NCBI GenBank assembly: GCA_046049865.1
Contig: JBJOQO010000059.1
Coordinates: 1 to 20,462 of the forward strand
Length of the DNA: 20,462 bases
Direction: 5' to 3'
Source of the DNA: JANPCX01 sp046049865
GTDB lineage: Bacteria > Pseudomonadota > Gammaproteobacteria > Burkholderiales > Burkholderiaceae_C
Part shown: piece by piece, positions 14,654 through 20,462 of the stretch
Position numbering within the stretch: the first letter of the stretch is position 1
Layout: the number at the start of each line of letters is the position of its first letter
The notes under the pieces: model-generated
Told to the model about the DNA's origin: nothing
The model's database searches: none
Seen by the model: the letters and a program-made list of their open reading frames with translations, nothing else
Translations under genes and position numbers: made by a program

Positions 14654-14709
14654 GGTGAAGGTCTCGGGTGCGGCTGGCCGCGACGGGAGGATTGTGCAAG
14701 ACTGCAGAC

Positions 14710-15159
14710 GTGCCCGCCTTTCCGAAACCCATCATCACCACCCCGGCGGATGAATTCGCCGCTTACTGCTTGGAGTTGCTCAGCGGCTTGGGCGTCGTCC
14801 GCGCCAAAAAAATGTTTGGCGGCCGGGGCATTTATGTCGATGACCTTTTCATCGCCTTGATCGCCAACGAGCAGCTTTACCTCAAGGTGGACGACACCAC
14901 ACGCCCACACTTTGAAGCGGCGGGTTGCTCGCCATTTGTTTTTGAAACCAAAGACAAACCCATCCAGATGAACTATTACAGCCCACCGGATGAGGCCATG
15001 GAGTCCTCCAACTTCATGTTGCCCTGGGCACGCCGGGCGATGGAAGCGGCCTTACGCGCCAGAGCCGGCAAGGCCGCTCGACGAACCCAAAGCCGCACCG
15101 AACCAGCTGCTGTCAAGCGGCGGAGCAAGGCAGCGATGAAGCCGCCCCGCGACGCCTGA
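14710..15159 (+). CDS. TfoX/Sxy N-terminal-domain protein
   Basis: About 149 residues. The TfoX_N domain is recognisable: DEFAAYCLELLSGLGVVRAK, KKMFGGRGIYVDDLFIALIA (the MFGGxGxY core), LYLKVDDTTRPHFEAAGC and MNYYSPPDEAMES. In Sxy/TfoX the domain helps activate competence genes, but most stand-alone copies have no known role. The last 35 residues are rich in arginine and lysine, likely disordered and possibly nucleic-acid binding. The start is uncertain: GTG 14710 begins the conserved part; TTG 14692 and GTG 14668 are in-frame alternatives, and GGGAGGA at 14685-14691 is not ideally placed for any of them. The 3' end overlaps the convergent DUF2917 gene by 47 bases. Confidence 0.85.
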   Translation: MPAFPKPIITTPADEFAAYCLELLSGLGVVRAKKMFGGRGIYVDDLFIALIANEQLYLKVDDTTRPHFEAAGCSPFVFETKDKPIQMNYYSPPDEAMESSNFMLPWARRAMEAALRARAGKAARRTQSRTEPAAVKRRSKAAMKPPRDA

Positions 15160-15493
15160 AGCGCGCCACGAGACGGACCACCAAACCAAACAGTTGTCGC
15201 GCCGGGGCCCGCTCCGGCGCTTGCACTGACAACTCCGCATGCGGCCAGCCGTCCACCCAAAACGTTTGTTTCGCTGCCAGCGGCAACGTTTGACCGGCCT
15301 GCAGCCACAGGTCCTGCGGGGCTTGTGAGGACGTTCCAGGCAGGGTCACCCACGCCATGCCGCGCTCCACCTTCAATACGCTGGGTTGGCGACCGGTGCG
15401 TAAGGTGATGGATTGGGCGCGTGATTCGGTGCCCAAGCTCACGCACCCAGGGCTGCGCTTTTGTTGCACAATGTTCATGACTGGGCGGTTCAT
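15113..15493 (-). CDS. DUF2917 domain protein
   Basis: 126 residues from ATG 15493, which has an excellent ribosome binding site (AAAGGAGT, complement of 15498-15505, four bases away). The frame runs 25 codons further upstream, but that part would cover the regulatory region. The core VLKVERGMAWVTLPG, DLWLQAGQTL and FWVDGWPHAELSV matches DUF2917, a small beta-barrel-like (cupin-like) domain of unknown function often found in Burkholderiales. The C-terminal 25 residues are basic and less conserved. It is divergent from a GcvA-like LysR gene; this pairing recurs in related genomes as I recall, suggesting the regulator controls it. It overlaps the TfoX-like gene tail to tail. Confidence 0.82.
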   Translation of the reverse strand: MNRPVMNIVQQKRSPGCVSLGTESRAQSITLRTGRQPSVLKVERGMAWVTLPGTSSQAPQDLWLQAGQTLPLAAKQTFWVDGWPHAELSVQAPERAPARQLFGLVVRLVARFRRRGAASSLPCSAA

Positions 15494-15548
15494 AGTGACT
15501 CCTTTGAATATGAGGCTCAACGCTATGTAGACTTGCCTTCTTCGTCCA

Positions 15549-15578
15549 ATGAGATTGCGGCAGCGCATTCATTCTCAT
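15549..15578. promoter_or_regulatory. Candidate LysR operator between the DUF2917 gene and the LysR gene
   Basis: ATGAGA (15549-15554) and TCTCAT (15573-15578) form an interrupted inverted repeat. Inside lies a second one, TGCG-GCAG-CGCA (15556-15567). A further ATATGAG at 15508-15514 mirrors CTCATAT at 15574-15580. The site lies in the 108-base divergent promoter region, 24 bases before the LysR start, where autoregulating LysR proteins usually bind. Confidence 0.4.
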
Positions 15579-15601
15579 ATCGCATCAATTAGAACGTCCT
15601 C

Positions 15602-16561
15602 ATGTCTGCCCACCGCCACCGCCCCTTGTCCGTCGGCCCGATTCGCGCCTTCGAAGCCGTTGCCCGGCATTTGAGTTTTCGCGCCGCTGCGGAGGAACTG
15701 AGCCTCACCCAATCCGCCATCAGCCGACAAATCAGCAGCTTGGAAGAGGAGTTGGGCGCACCGCTTTTTTCACGTGGCACCCGCCACGTCGCACTCACCG
15801 GGGACGGTCAAGCGTTGTTGCGCGCCGTTGCGCCGGGCTTGGACCGCCTGGACACCACGGTGCGTCACATTCGCCGCGCCCGGGGCCGCAAGCATGTGAA
15901 CCTGAACACCTTTGCGTCCATGGCCTCCATGTGGCTGATCCCGCAAATGGAAGCGTTTCAGCGCGAACATGCCGACATCGACATCCGCGTTTCGGCCACC
16001 GACAACATGGTGGACATCGAAGACGGCGAGAACGACTTGGTGCTGCGTTATTGCAATCCGGTGGACGCCCCGTCCGGTGCGATACGTTTGTTCGGTGAAG
16101 TGCTCACGCCGGTGATCAGCCCTTGGCTTGCGGCGCGAATCGCGGCCGGCGAGATGCCCCCATTGAAAGTAGCGGCCGATTTGGCTCAGCACACCTTGGC
16201 CGAAGAAGACGACGGGCTTCCTGGCAGCGTGCTCTTGAGCTGGTCGCACTGGCTCACCCAACAAGGCCAAGCCGGACTGCAGCCTCGGCGCTGGATGTAT
16301 CTGAACTACACCTACCAACAAGTACAAGCGGCCTTGGCCGGCCAGGCGGTGGCGTTGGCGCGTATTGCCCTGGTGACCGAAGCGCTGCAGCGCGGCGAAT
16401 TGCTTGAGCCTTTCGGTGTGCAAGGCCGCATCCACAGCCACTATGCGTACTGGTTGCTGGCGGCGCAAAGCAGTTTGGAGCGGCCTGAAGTGCGGCAGTT
16501 CAGCGACTGGATTGCGCAGCGCGCTGCGCAAACCCGGCGCGCGATGGGGGAGGTGGCTTGA
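15602..16561 (+). CDS. LysR-family transcriptional regulator, GcvA-like
   Basis: DNA-binding regulator of 319 residues. The winged HTH covers about residues 12-70: GPIRAFEAVARHLSFRAAAE, then ELSLTQSAISRQISSLEEEL as recognition region and LFSRGTRHVALTGDGQ as the wing. The rest is a LysR effector domain beginning at HVNLNTFASMASMWLIPQ, a form typical of the GcvA group. The inducer is unknown. The ATG at 15602 lacks a strong ribosome binding site. Divergent from the DUF2917 gene across a 108-base region with inverted repeats. Its stop overlaps the start of the EamA exporter (TTGA), so regulator and exporter are co-transcribed. A plausible reading is that it senses a compound the exporter moves, but this is inference. 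Confidence 0.92.
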   Translation: MSAHRHRPLSVGPIRAFEAVARHLSFRAAAEELSLTQSAISRQISSLEEELGAPLFSRGTRHVALTGDGQALLRAVAPGLDRLDTTVRHIRRARGRKHVNLNTFASMASMWLIPQMEAFQREHADIDIRVSATDNMVDIEDGENDLVLRYCNPVDAPSGAIRLFGEVLTPVISPWLAARIAAGEMPPLKVAADLAQHTLAEEDDGLPGSVLLSWSHWLTQQGQAGLQPRRWMYLNYTYQQVQAALAGQAVALARIALVTEALQRGELLEPFGVQGRIHSHYAYWLLAAQSSLERPEVRQFSDWIAQRAAQTRRAMGEVA

Positions 16562-17571
16562 GCGACATGCCGGCGTCCGGTCAAACCAACGCCGCCACGG
16601 CCGTCGTCACGGGCACCTTGTTCGCCCTGGTCGCCGGGGCAGTCTGGGGCTTGGTCTTCGTCATTCCGCTGCTCTTGCCCGACTACCCGGCGGCCTTGTT
16701 GTCGGTGGGCCGCTACCTTGCCTTTGGTCTGATCGCCCTACCCATCGCCTGGTTGGATCGACACGCCCTGCGTCGTTTGAGCCGTGCCGACTGGATAGAA
16801 GCACTCAAGCTCTCGGCGGTGGGAAATTTGCTCTACTACGTGCTGCTCGCAGCCGCCATCCAGCGCGCGGGTGGCCCCTTGCCGACCATGATCATCGGCA
16901 CCTTGCCGGTGGTCATCGCGCTGTGTGCCAATGCCCGCAACCACGGGCGCGACGGCCGTTTGCCGTGGTCACGCTTGGGGCCCTCTTTGTTGTTGATCAC
17001 CTTGGGCATCGCCCTGGTCAACCATGCGGAAATGCAGCACCTGCGTGCCTCGGTTCAAGGTGCAGTTGATTGGTCGGTTTATGGCTTGGGCGCCTTGCTG
17101 GCCGTGGGTGCGGTGGCCTGCTGGACTTGGTACCCGCTGCGCAACGCCGACTGGCTGCGCCACCACGCCGACCGCAGCCCCCGCACCTGGGCCACGGCGC
17201 AAGGTGTGGCCACCTTGCCCTTGGCCTTGCTGGGTGGATTGGGGTTTTGGCTGTGGAGCCAGACGACCGCACAAACTTTTCAACTGCCATACGGCCCCAC
17301 ACCAGAACGGTTTGTGTGGTTGATGCTGGCCGCTGGTTTGCTCGCCTCGTGGGTGGGTACGCTGTGCTGGAACGAAGCCAGTCAACGACTGCCAACGAAT
17401 TTGGTGGGGCAACTCATCGTGTTTGAAACCTTGGCGGCGCTGACCTATGCCTTGCTGCTGCGCGGCGAAGTGCCCAGTCCATTGACTTTGCTCGGCATGG
17501 CCTCGCTGATAGTCGGCGTGTGGTGGGCGCTGCGTGCTGTGTCCACCACCGCGCCAACACCAGCGGGCTAG
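16558..17571 (+). CDS. EamA/DMT-family transporter
   Basis: Inner-membrane exporter of the drug/metabolite transporter superfamily, 337 residues, with about ten hydrophobic segments in two EamA repeats (about 17-150 and 175-325). Landmarks are TLFALVAGAVWGLVFVIP, then MIIGTLPVVIAL in the first repeat, and LIVFETLAALTYALLLRGE near the end of the second. The substrate is unknown; relatives export amino acids or other metabolites. TTG 16558 is chosen as start because GGGGGAGG (16546-16553) lies four bases upstream; ATG 16567 is the alternative. The start overlaps the LysR stop by four bases. The stop TAG shares the palindrome CTAG with the stop of the convergent porin gene. A 57-base part of this gene reappears in altered form near the right end of the window. 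Confidence 0.9.
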   Translation: MSDMPASGQTNAATAVVTGTLFALVAGAVWGLVFVIPLLLPDYPAALLSVGRYLAFGLIALPIAWLDRHALRRLSRADWIEALKLSAVGNLLYYVLLAAAIQRAGGPLPTMIIGTLPVVIALCANARNHGRDGRLPWSRLGPSLLLITLGIALVNHAEMQHLRASVQGAVDWSVYGLGALLAVGAVACWTWYPLRNADWLRHHADRSPRTWATAQGVATLPLALLGGLGFWLWSQTTAQTFQLPYGPTPERFVWLMLAAGLLASWVGTLCWNEASQRLPTNLVGQLIVFETLAALTYALLLRGEVPSPLTLLGMASLIVGVWWALRAVSTTAPTPAG

Positions 17572-18551
17572 AACCGGTGGCGTATGCCCAAACCGTAGTT
17601 CTTGCCAGCGCTCACACCGCTGAGTTTGTCGTTCATGAACACGGCGTAGACGTCCGTGCGTTTTGAGAGGAAATAGTCGTAGCCGACGCTGAGGGTGTCA
17701 CGTTTGGCCCCCGTGTCGGGCTTGACTTGGCCCCACTGCAACAGGGCGCTGCCGGCGCCGATGGGCACGGAGGCACCCAAGCCGCTGATTTTGAAGGTGT
17801 TGACCACGGTGTCGTTGTCGACTTCGCCGTACTGTGCAAACACGCGGATCACTTTGAAGTCGTAGCTGCCCCCGAGTGACCACGTGTCGGTGTCGTTTAC
17901 CGTCGCACCTTTTTCTACCTTCTGCCAGGTGGCACTCAAGCCCAGCGGTCCGCCGGAGTAGGTGGCGCTGGCGCCTTTGTTGTAACCCGCGTCGGCCTCT
18001 TTGGCGGCAGCATGCAAGGTCACGAACAACCCGCTGAAGTTGGGGCTGACGTATTTGATGGAGTCGCTCCAGCCGGTGTCACCGGTTGCAGTGTTGCTGC
18101 TGAAGTAGTGGCGAATGCTGGGTGAAAAACCAAAGGAGTCACCAAAGGCGTTGAACCGCAGGACGTTTTGAAACAAGGAGGTCGTATTGCGACCAAGGTT
18201 GACCGAGCCAAACCCACCACTGAGCCCCACCCAAGCGCTGCGCGTGAACATGGGGTCTCCGTTGAAACGGCCTACGGCCCCCACATCGGCACGGAAAAAA
18301 CTTTCGAGAGAGAAAGAAGCCTTCAGGCCGCCGCCCAGGTCTTCCGACCCCCGAATGCCCCAGTTGCTGGTGGTCATCTTGCCGCTTTCTACCGCAGTGA
18401 TGGAGGTGCCCCCCGGCGCCTGGAAGCGGCCGACCGACGCATCGACAAGGCCAAATAGCGTGACATTACTTTGCGCTTGCACCACGGGGCTGGCGCCCAC
18501 GGCGCAAAAAATAGCGGTAGCCAAAATAGAACGGCTGGCGGTATACGACAT
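17568..18551 (-). CDS. General porin, Comamonas Omp32 / OmpC-like family
   Basis: Outer-membrane trimeric porin for small, probably anionic, solutes; 327 residues. A signal peptide covers 1-26, with cleavage predicted after VVQA. The mature protein starts QSNVTLFGLVDASVG, the usual first strand of betaproteobacterial porins. WGIRGSEDLGGGLKASFSLE and AWVGLSGGFGSVNLGR are the highly conserved strand 2-4 region, and the chain ends in RHRF, the C-terminal aromatic needed by the BAM complex. GGAG lies five bases before the ATG (complement of 18557-18560). The gene is convergent with the EamA exporter, sharing a four-base overlap. A pair of direct repeats upstream may control it. Confidence 0.93.
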   Translation of the reverse strand: MSYTASRSILATAIFCAVGASPVVQAQSNVTLFGLVDASVGRFQAPGGTSITAVESGKMTTSNWGIRGSEDLGGGLKASFSLESFFRADVGAVGRFNGDPMFTRSAWVGLSGGFGSVNLGRNTTSLFQNVLRFNAFGDSFGFSPSIRHYFSSNTATGDTGWSDSIKYVSPNFSGLFVTLHAAAKEADAGYNKGASATYSGGPLGLSATWQKVEKGATVNDTDTWSLGGSYDFKVIRVFAQYGEVDNDTVVNTFKISGLGASVPIGAGSALLQWGQVKPDTGAKRDTLSVGYDYFLSKRTDVYAVFMNDKLSGVSAGKNYGLGIRHRF

Positions 18552-18586
18552 GCAAACTCCAAGGGGTTGGTGGATGGCCGCATTGA

Positions 18587-18627
18587 ATTAATGCGATTTA
18601 CATGCCATCATTAATTCGCATTTTACA
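18587..18627. promoter_or_regulatory. Imperfect direct repeats upstream of the porin gene
   Basis: ATTAATGCGATTTACA (18587-18602) recurs as ATTAATTCGCATTTTACA (18610-18627), differing by two inserted bases, with start-to-start spacing of 23 bases, about two helical turns. They lie 36-76 bases before the porin ATG, in an AT-rich stretch within an otherwise GC-rich region. This is a good place for a regulator or the promoter itself. The binding protein is unknown. Confidence 0.4.
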
Positions 18628-18677
18628 GCGCCTATTTACTCATAGGTCAGAAATATTGAAGACAGATGGGTACGTGA

Positions 18678-18779
18678 AGAAGGCGCATCAGACTTGAAAC
18701 CGCCCAGGTCATAAGCCATTTGGATCGGCGTGCTTTGACGCAGCGGGTGAGTGAGCTGATTGAGGCGGTGCTGACGTGA
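18678..18779 (+). pseudogene. Possible 3' relic of an unidentified gene
   Basis: A frame opened only by a preceding stop at 18675 gives about 33 codons ending in VISHLDRRALTQRVSELIEAV and two more residues before TGA at 18777-18779. The last 20 codons look like an amphipathic C-terminal helix with high GC at third positions, unlike the noncoding bases on both sides. There is no start codon or ribosome binding site. It may be the end of a gene deleted when the porin or TRAP gene arrived. I cannot name the family; chance is possible. Confidence 0.25.
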
Positions 18780-18808
18780 CAAACGCCACGCACCGTCAAT
18801 CGAGCGGG

Positions 18809-18836
18809 TTAAAAGTTATGAAACCCTCAATAGAAT
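18809..18836 (+). promoter_or_regulatory. Possible sigma-70 promoter of the TRAP solute-binding gene
   Basis: TTAAAA (18809-18814) and TAGAAT (18831-18836), spaced by 16 bases, would start transcription near 18843, some 33 bases before the ATG. The -10 is good and the -35 weak. The same -10 hexamer is seen upstream of ahcY and hicB. Confidence 0.4.
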
Positions 18837-18875
18837 GCAACCCTCGGACAATGTGTTTATTCAAAGGAAAAGAAG

Positions 18876-19871
18876 ATGCATAGGAGAAACGCTGGCGTCA
18901 GCCGTTGGGTTTTCGTCGCTGGGCTCGTCACCCTGCTGGCGTCCGCCAACACCTGGGCACAAGTAAAGTGGGACTTGGCCACGGGTTACCCGGAAAGCAG
19001 TTTTCACGTCAAGAACTTGCGCGAGTTCGCCAAAGACGTGGGGTCAAGAACCAATGATCAAGTCATTATCACGATCCATCCGGGCGGGGCCCTGGTCAAA
19101 GCGATCGAGGTGCGTCAGGCCGTGATCGATGGAAAGGTTGCTGCTGGCGAAATTTTTGGGCCCAGCCTGGCCCCCGTCCACCCGGTATTCGGTTTGGACG
19201 CCATACCGTTTCTGGCCACCAACTACCCATCCGCGCGTCGCTTGTGGAACCTGTCCCGCCCATTGGCCGAAAAAAAGGTCCTCGACAAAGGTTTTGCGCT
19301 TCTGTATTCGGTGCCGTGGCCGCCTCAAGGCATGTTTTCATCCAAGGAGATTCGCATCGCCCAAGATCTTCTGGGAATGAACATGCGCGAGAACTCCCCT
19401 TCCGTGAAAAAACTGGCTGAGGCACTCGGTGCCCAACCCGTGCTGGTCGAGACCCCTGATTTGGTAAGCGCCGTAAAAAGCGACAAAGTCTCGCTGGTGT
19501 TTACCTCTGCCGCCCAAGGGGTAGACACAAAGATGTGGGAGAAGCTGCCTTGGTTCTATCGGACCAATGCCTGGCTTCCACGCAACGTCGTGATTATTAA
19601 CAAGAAAGCCCTGGATGCGCTTGTGCCCGAGCATCGCGACGCCGTGATCCGGGCCGCAGGTGCTGCGGAAGAACGGGGTTGGCTAATGAGCGAACAGAAT
19701 GCCGCCGAAACGCTCAAGGCCCTCAAAGACAACGGCGCCAAAATGGGCGTGATCGATGGGAGTGTGCGTGCCCGACTCGACAAAGCCGGGACCACACTGT
19801 CTGGCGATGCGCTCAGGCGCGCCGATCCGGAGCTGCTTCAGGTGCTGTCAACGTTCATTTCCGAAAAGTAG
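18876..19871 (+). CDS. TRAP transporter substrate-binding protein, DctP family
   Basis: Periplasmic protein that captures an organic acid, or similar solute, and delivers it to a TRAP membrane transporter. 331 residues. The signal peptide is about 1-28 (SRWVFVAGLVTLLASANTWA, cleavage before Q29). The mature domain starts with VKWDLATGYPESSFHVKNLREFA, and DQVIITIHPGGALVKA matches the DctP pattern. GMNMRENSPSVKKLAEALGA contains R171, the position of the conserved arginine that binds the ligand carboxylate. AAAGGA (18863-18868) lies seven bases before the ATG. No dctQ or dctM membrane gene follows in the 590 bases to the window end, so within this window it is an orphan. The porin next to it faces the other way and might admit the same solute, but that is speculative. 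Confidence 0.9.
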   Translation: MHRRNAGVSRWVFVAGLVTLLASANTWAQVKWDLATGYPESSFHVKNLREFAKDVGSRTNDQVIITIHPGGALVKAIEVRQAVIDGKVAAGEIFGPSLAPVHPVFGLDAIPFLATNYPSARRLWNLSRPLAEKKVLDKGFALLYSVPWPPQGMFSSKEIRIAQDLLGMNMRENSPSVKKLAEALGAQPVLVETPDLVSAVKSDKVSLVFTSAAQGVDTKMWEKLPWFYRTNAWLPRNVVIINKKALDALVPEHRDAVIRAAGAAEERGWLMSEQNAAETLKALKDNGAKMGVIDGSVRARLDKAGTTLSGDALRRADPELLQVLSTFISEK

Positions 19872-20318
19872 ACGGTTGGCAGCATCATTTGCAATGACTC
19901 AATGGCCCACACCACCCGCGTCGTTGCCTCGCACACCTTGTTTGAACTTGCAGTTGACCGCTTTCATCCGTTGGCAGTTACGCATGTTGGCTGCCATTGC
20001 TGGTGATGTGCACTTCCGCTGCGCTGGTATCGGCGTCCGGCAAATTTCAAAGGTAACGCTCTAAGGAGGGGGCACCAGTTGGGGTGTATGGAGATCTAGT
20101 TCGTGTGGCAGGCAAAGCAGTTTTTCAAGAACTACCAAAGCTGGTGGGGGATTTGGGAAAGCTCGGTCTATGACGTGCGCAGGCTGACGCGGATGGCTGA
20201 GCGTTTGTGCACAACGTGCTTGGCGTGATGCTTGTATTGCTGCGTGCAGTCTGGTGATGAGCGACCCAAGCCGTGTGCGTGTTGGTGTATGAAGAATGTC
20301 GTCAGAACGCGGGTGGCG
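19872..20318. other. Region without a confident gene after the TRAP protein
   Basis: Nothing here passes as a clear gene. Several short frames look partly protein-like: + strand 20057-20149, which would read KEGAPVGVYGDLVRVAGKAV and 14 further residues to a stop at 20147, with AAGGAGG at 20063-20069; and a minus-strand frame across 20061-20350. Frames on opposite strands compete over the same bases and none has a recognised domain. It may contain decayed gene ends. The sequence quality of this end of the window is uncertain. Confidence 0.4.
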
Positions 20319-20373
20319 ATGCCCGCAACCACGGCGCGACGGGCGCTTGCCATGGTCGCGTTTGGGGCCGTCG
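20319..20373 (+). pseudogene. Fragment of a second EamA/DMT-like gene, frameshifted
   Basis: These 55 bases match 16931-16986 of the intact EamA gene with seven substitutions and one missing G. Read in the EamA frame after the missing base, all seven substitutions fall in third codon positions and keep the amino acids (RDGRLPWSRLGPS). This is the pattern of a homologous gene under selection, not of random decay. Upstream of 20319 the similarity stops, and after 20373 the sequence runs into the low-quality poly-C end. It may be a broken paralogue, or a piece of a related strain's gene joined here by assembly. Confidence 0.6.
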
Positions 20374-20394
20374 TATTGCGGCCCAGGTTCCCCG

Positions 20395-20462
20395 GGGGGC
20401 CGCCCCCCCCCCCCCCCCCGCCCCCCCCCCCCCCCCCGCCGCCGCCGCGGCCGCCGGCTCAA
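20395..20462. other. Low-complexity poly-C/G contig end, probable artefact
   Basis: The last bases are almost only C and G: a run of 18 C, a G, 17 more C, then GCC/GCG repeats. Such sequence is unlike anything else in the window and lies at the very end, which suggests sequencing or assembly noise and not a biological repeat. Confidence 0.8.

Larger units (their letters stand above)
18552..18875. other. Intergenic region between porin and TRAP protein genes
   Basis: 324 bases between two divergent genes. It holds the porin-side direct repeats (18587-18627), a short coding-like relic (18678-18779) and a possible promoter for the TRAP gene (18809-18836). I see no RNA gene, tRNA or longer repeat in it. 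Confidence 0.6.

Noticed and set aside
20061..20462. A 133-codon minus-strand frame reaching the window end
   Set aside because: Its N-terminal part is a translation of the poly-C/G tail (runs of G, R and P), so the frame length is an artefact. The remaining part has no recognised domain.
20395..20462. The C-rich tail as a G-quadruplex or telomere-like structure
   Set aside because: It lies at the extreme end, consists of near-homopolymer C and is best explained by a sequencing or assembly error.

Overview
The window looks like a chromosomal segment of a betaproteobacterium, most likely order Burkholderiales and probably family Comamonadaceae. This is inferred from the GC-rich coding sequence, the metK-ahcY-metF linkage with an S-adenosylhomocysteine (SAH) riboswitch before ahcY, a Comamonas-type general porin, a LysR/DUF2917 gene pair and a TRAP solute-binding protein. 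The last ~60 bases are runs of C broken by G, which look like a low-quality contig end and not native sequence.

Layout. (1) 1-842: 3' part of metK, + strand. (2) 947-4257: a block entirely on the minus strand, running from right to left as HAD-IIB phosphatase, YbfB/YjiJ-type MFS transporter, Phd-VapC toxin-antitoxin pair and an unknown 137-aa protein. (3) 4336-7916: the second part of the methyl-cycle cluster on the + strand: promoter element, SAH riboswitch, ahcY, a 113-bp palindromic mobile-like element, tlyA, an 83-bp palindrome, metF. (4) 8025-10389: minus strand, an unknown membrane protein, a HicB/HicA pair and a HEAT-repeat DNA alkylation repair protein. (5) 10531-12867: serC-serA, + strand. 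(6) 12960-13034: a 67-bp IS5-like miniature element flanked by CTAG. (7) 13068-14653: minus-strand lipoprotein and 5-formyltetrahydrofolate cyclo-ligase. (8) 14710-17571: TfoX-like protein, DUF2917 protein, LysR regulator and EamA exporter. (9) 17568-18551: porin. (10) 18876-19871: TRAP solute-binding protein. (11) 19872-20462: no confident gene, a short EamA-like coding fragment, and the poly-C end.

How the genes fit together. Several unlinked-looking genes serve one-carbon and methyl metabolism. MetK makes SAM, methyltransferases such as TlyA turn it into SAH, AhcY hydrolyses SAH under a SAH-sensing riboswitch, MetF supplies 5-methyl-THF for remaking methionine, the cyclo-ligase salvages 5-formyl-THF, and SerC/SerA make serine, the main one-carbon donor. 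Between these sit accessory items: two toxin-antitoxin pairs, three genes without a recognised function and three small palindromic elements.

I found no convincing new defence or mobile system. The items most worth a second look are the riboswitch with its possible expression platform, the three small palindromic elements, and the EamA fragment at the right end, whose seven substitutions relative to the intact gene are all synonymous.
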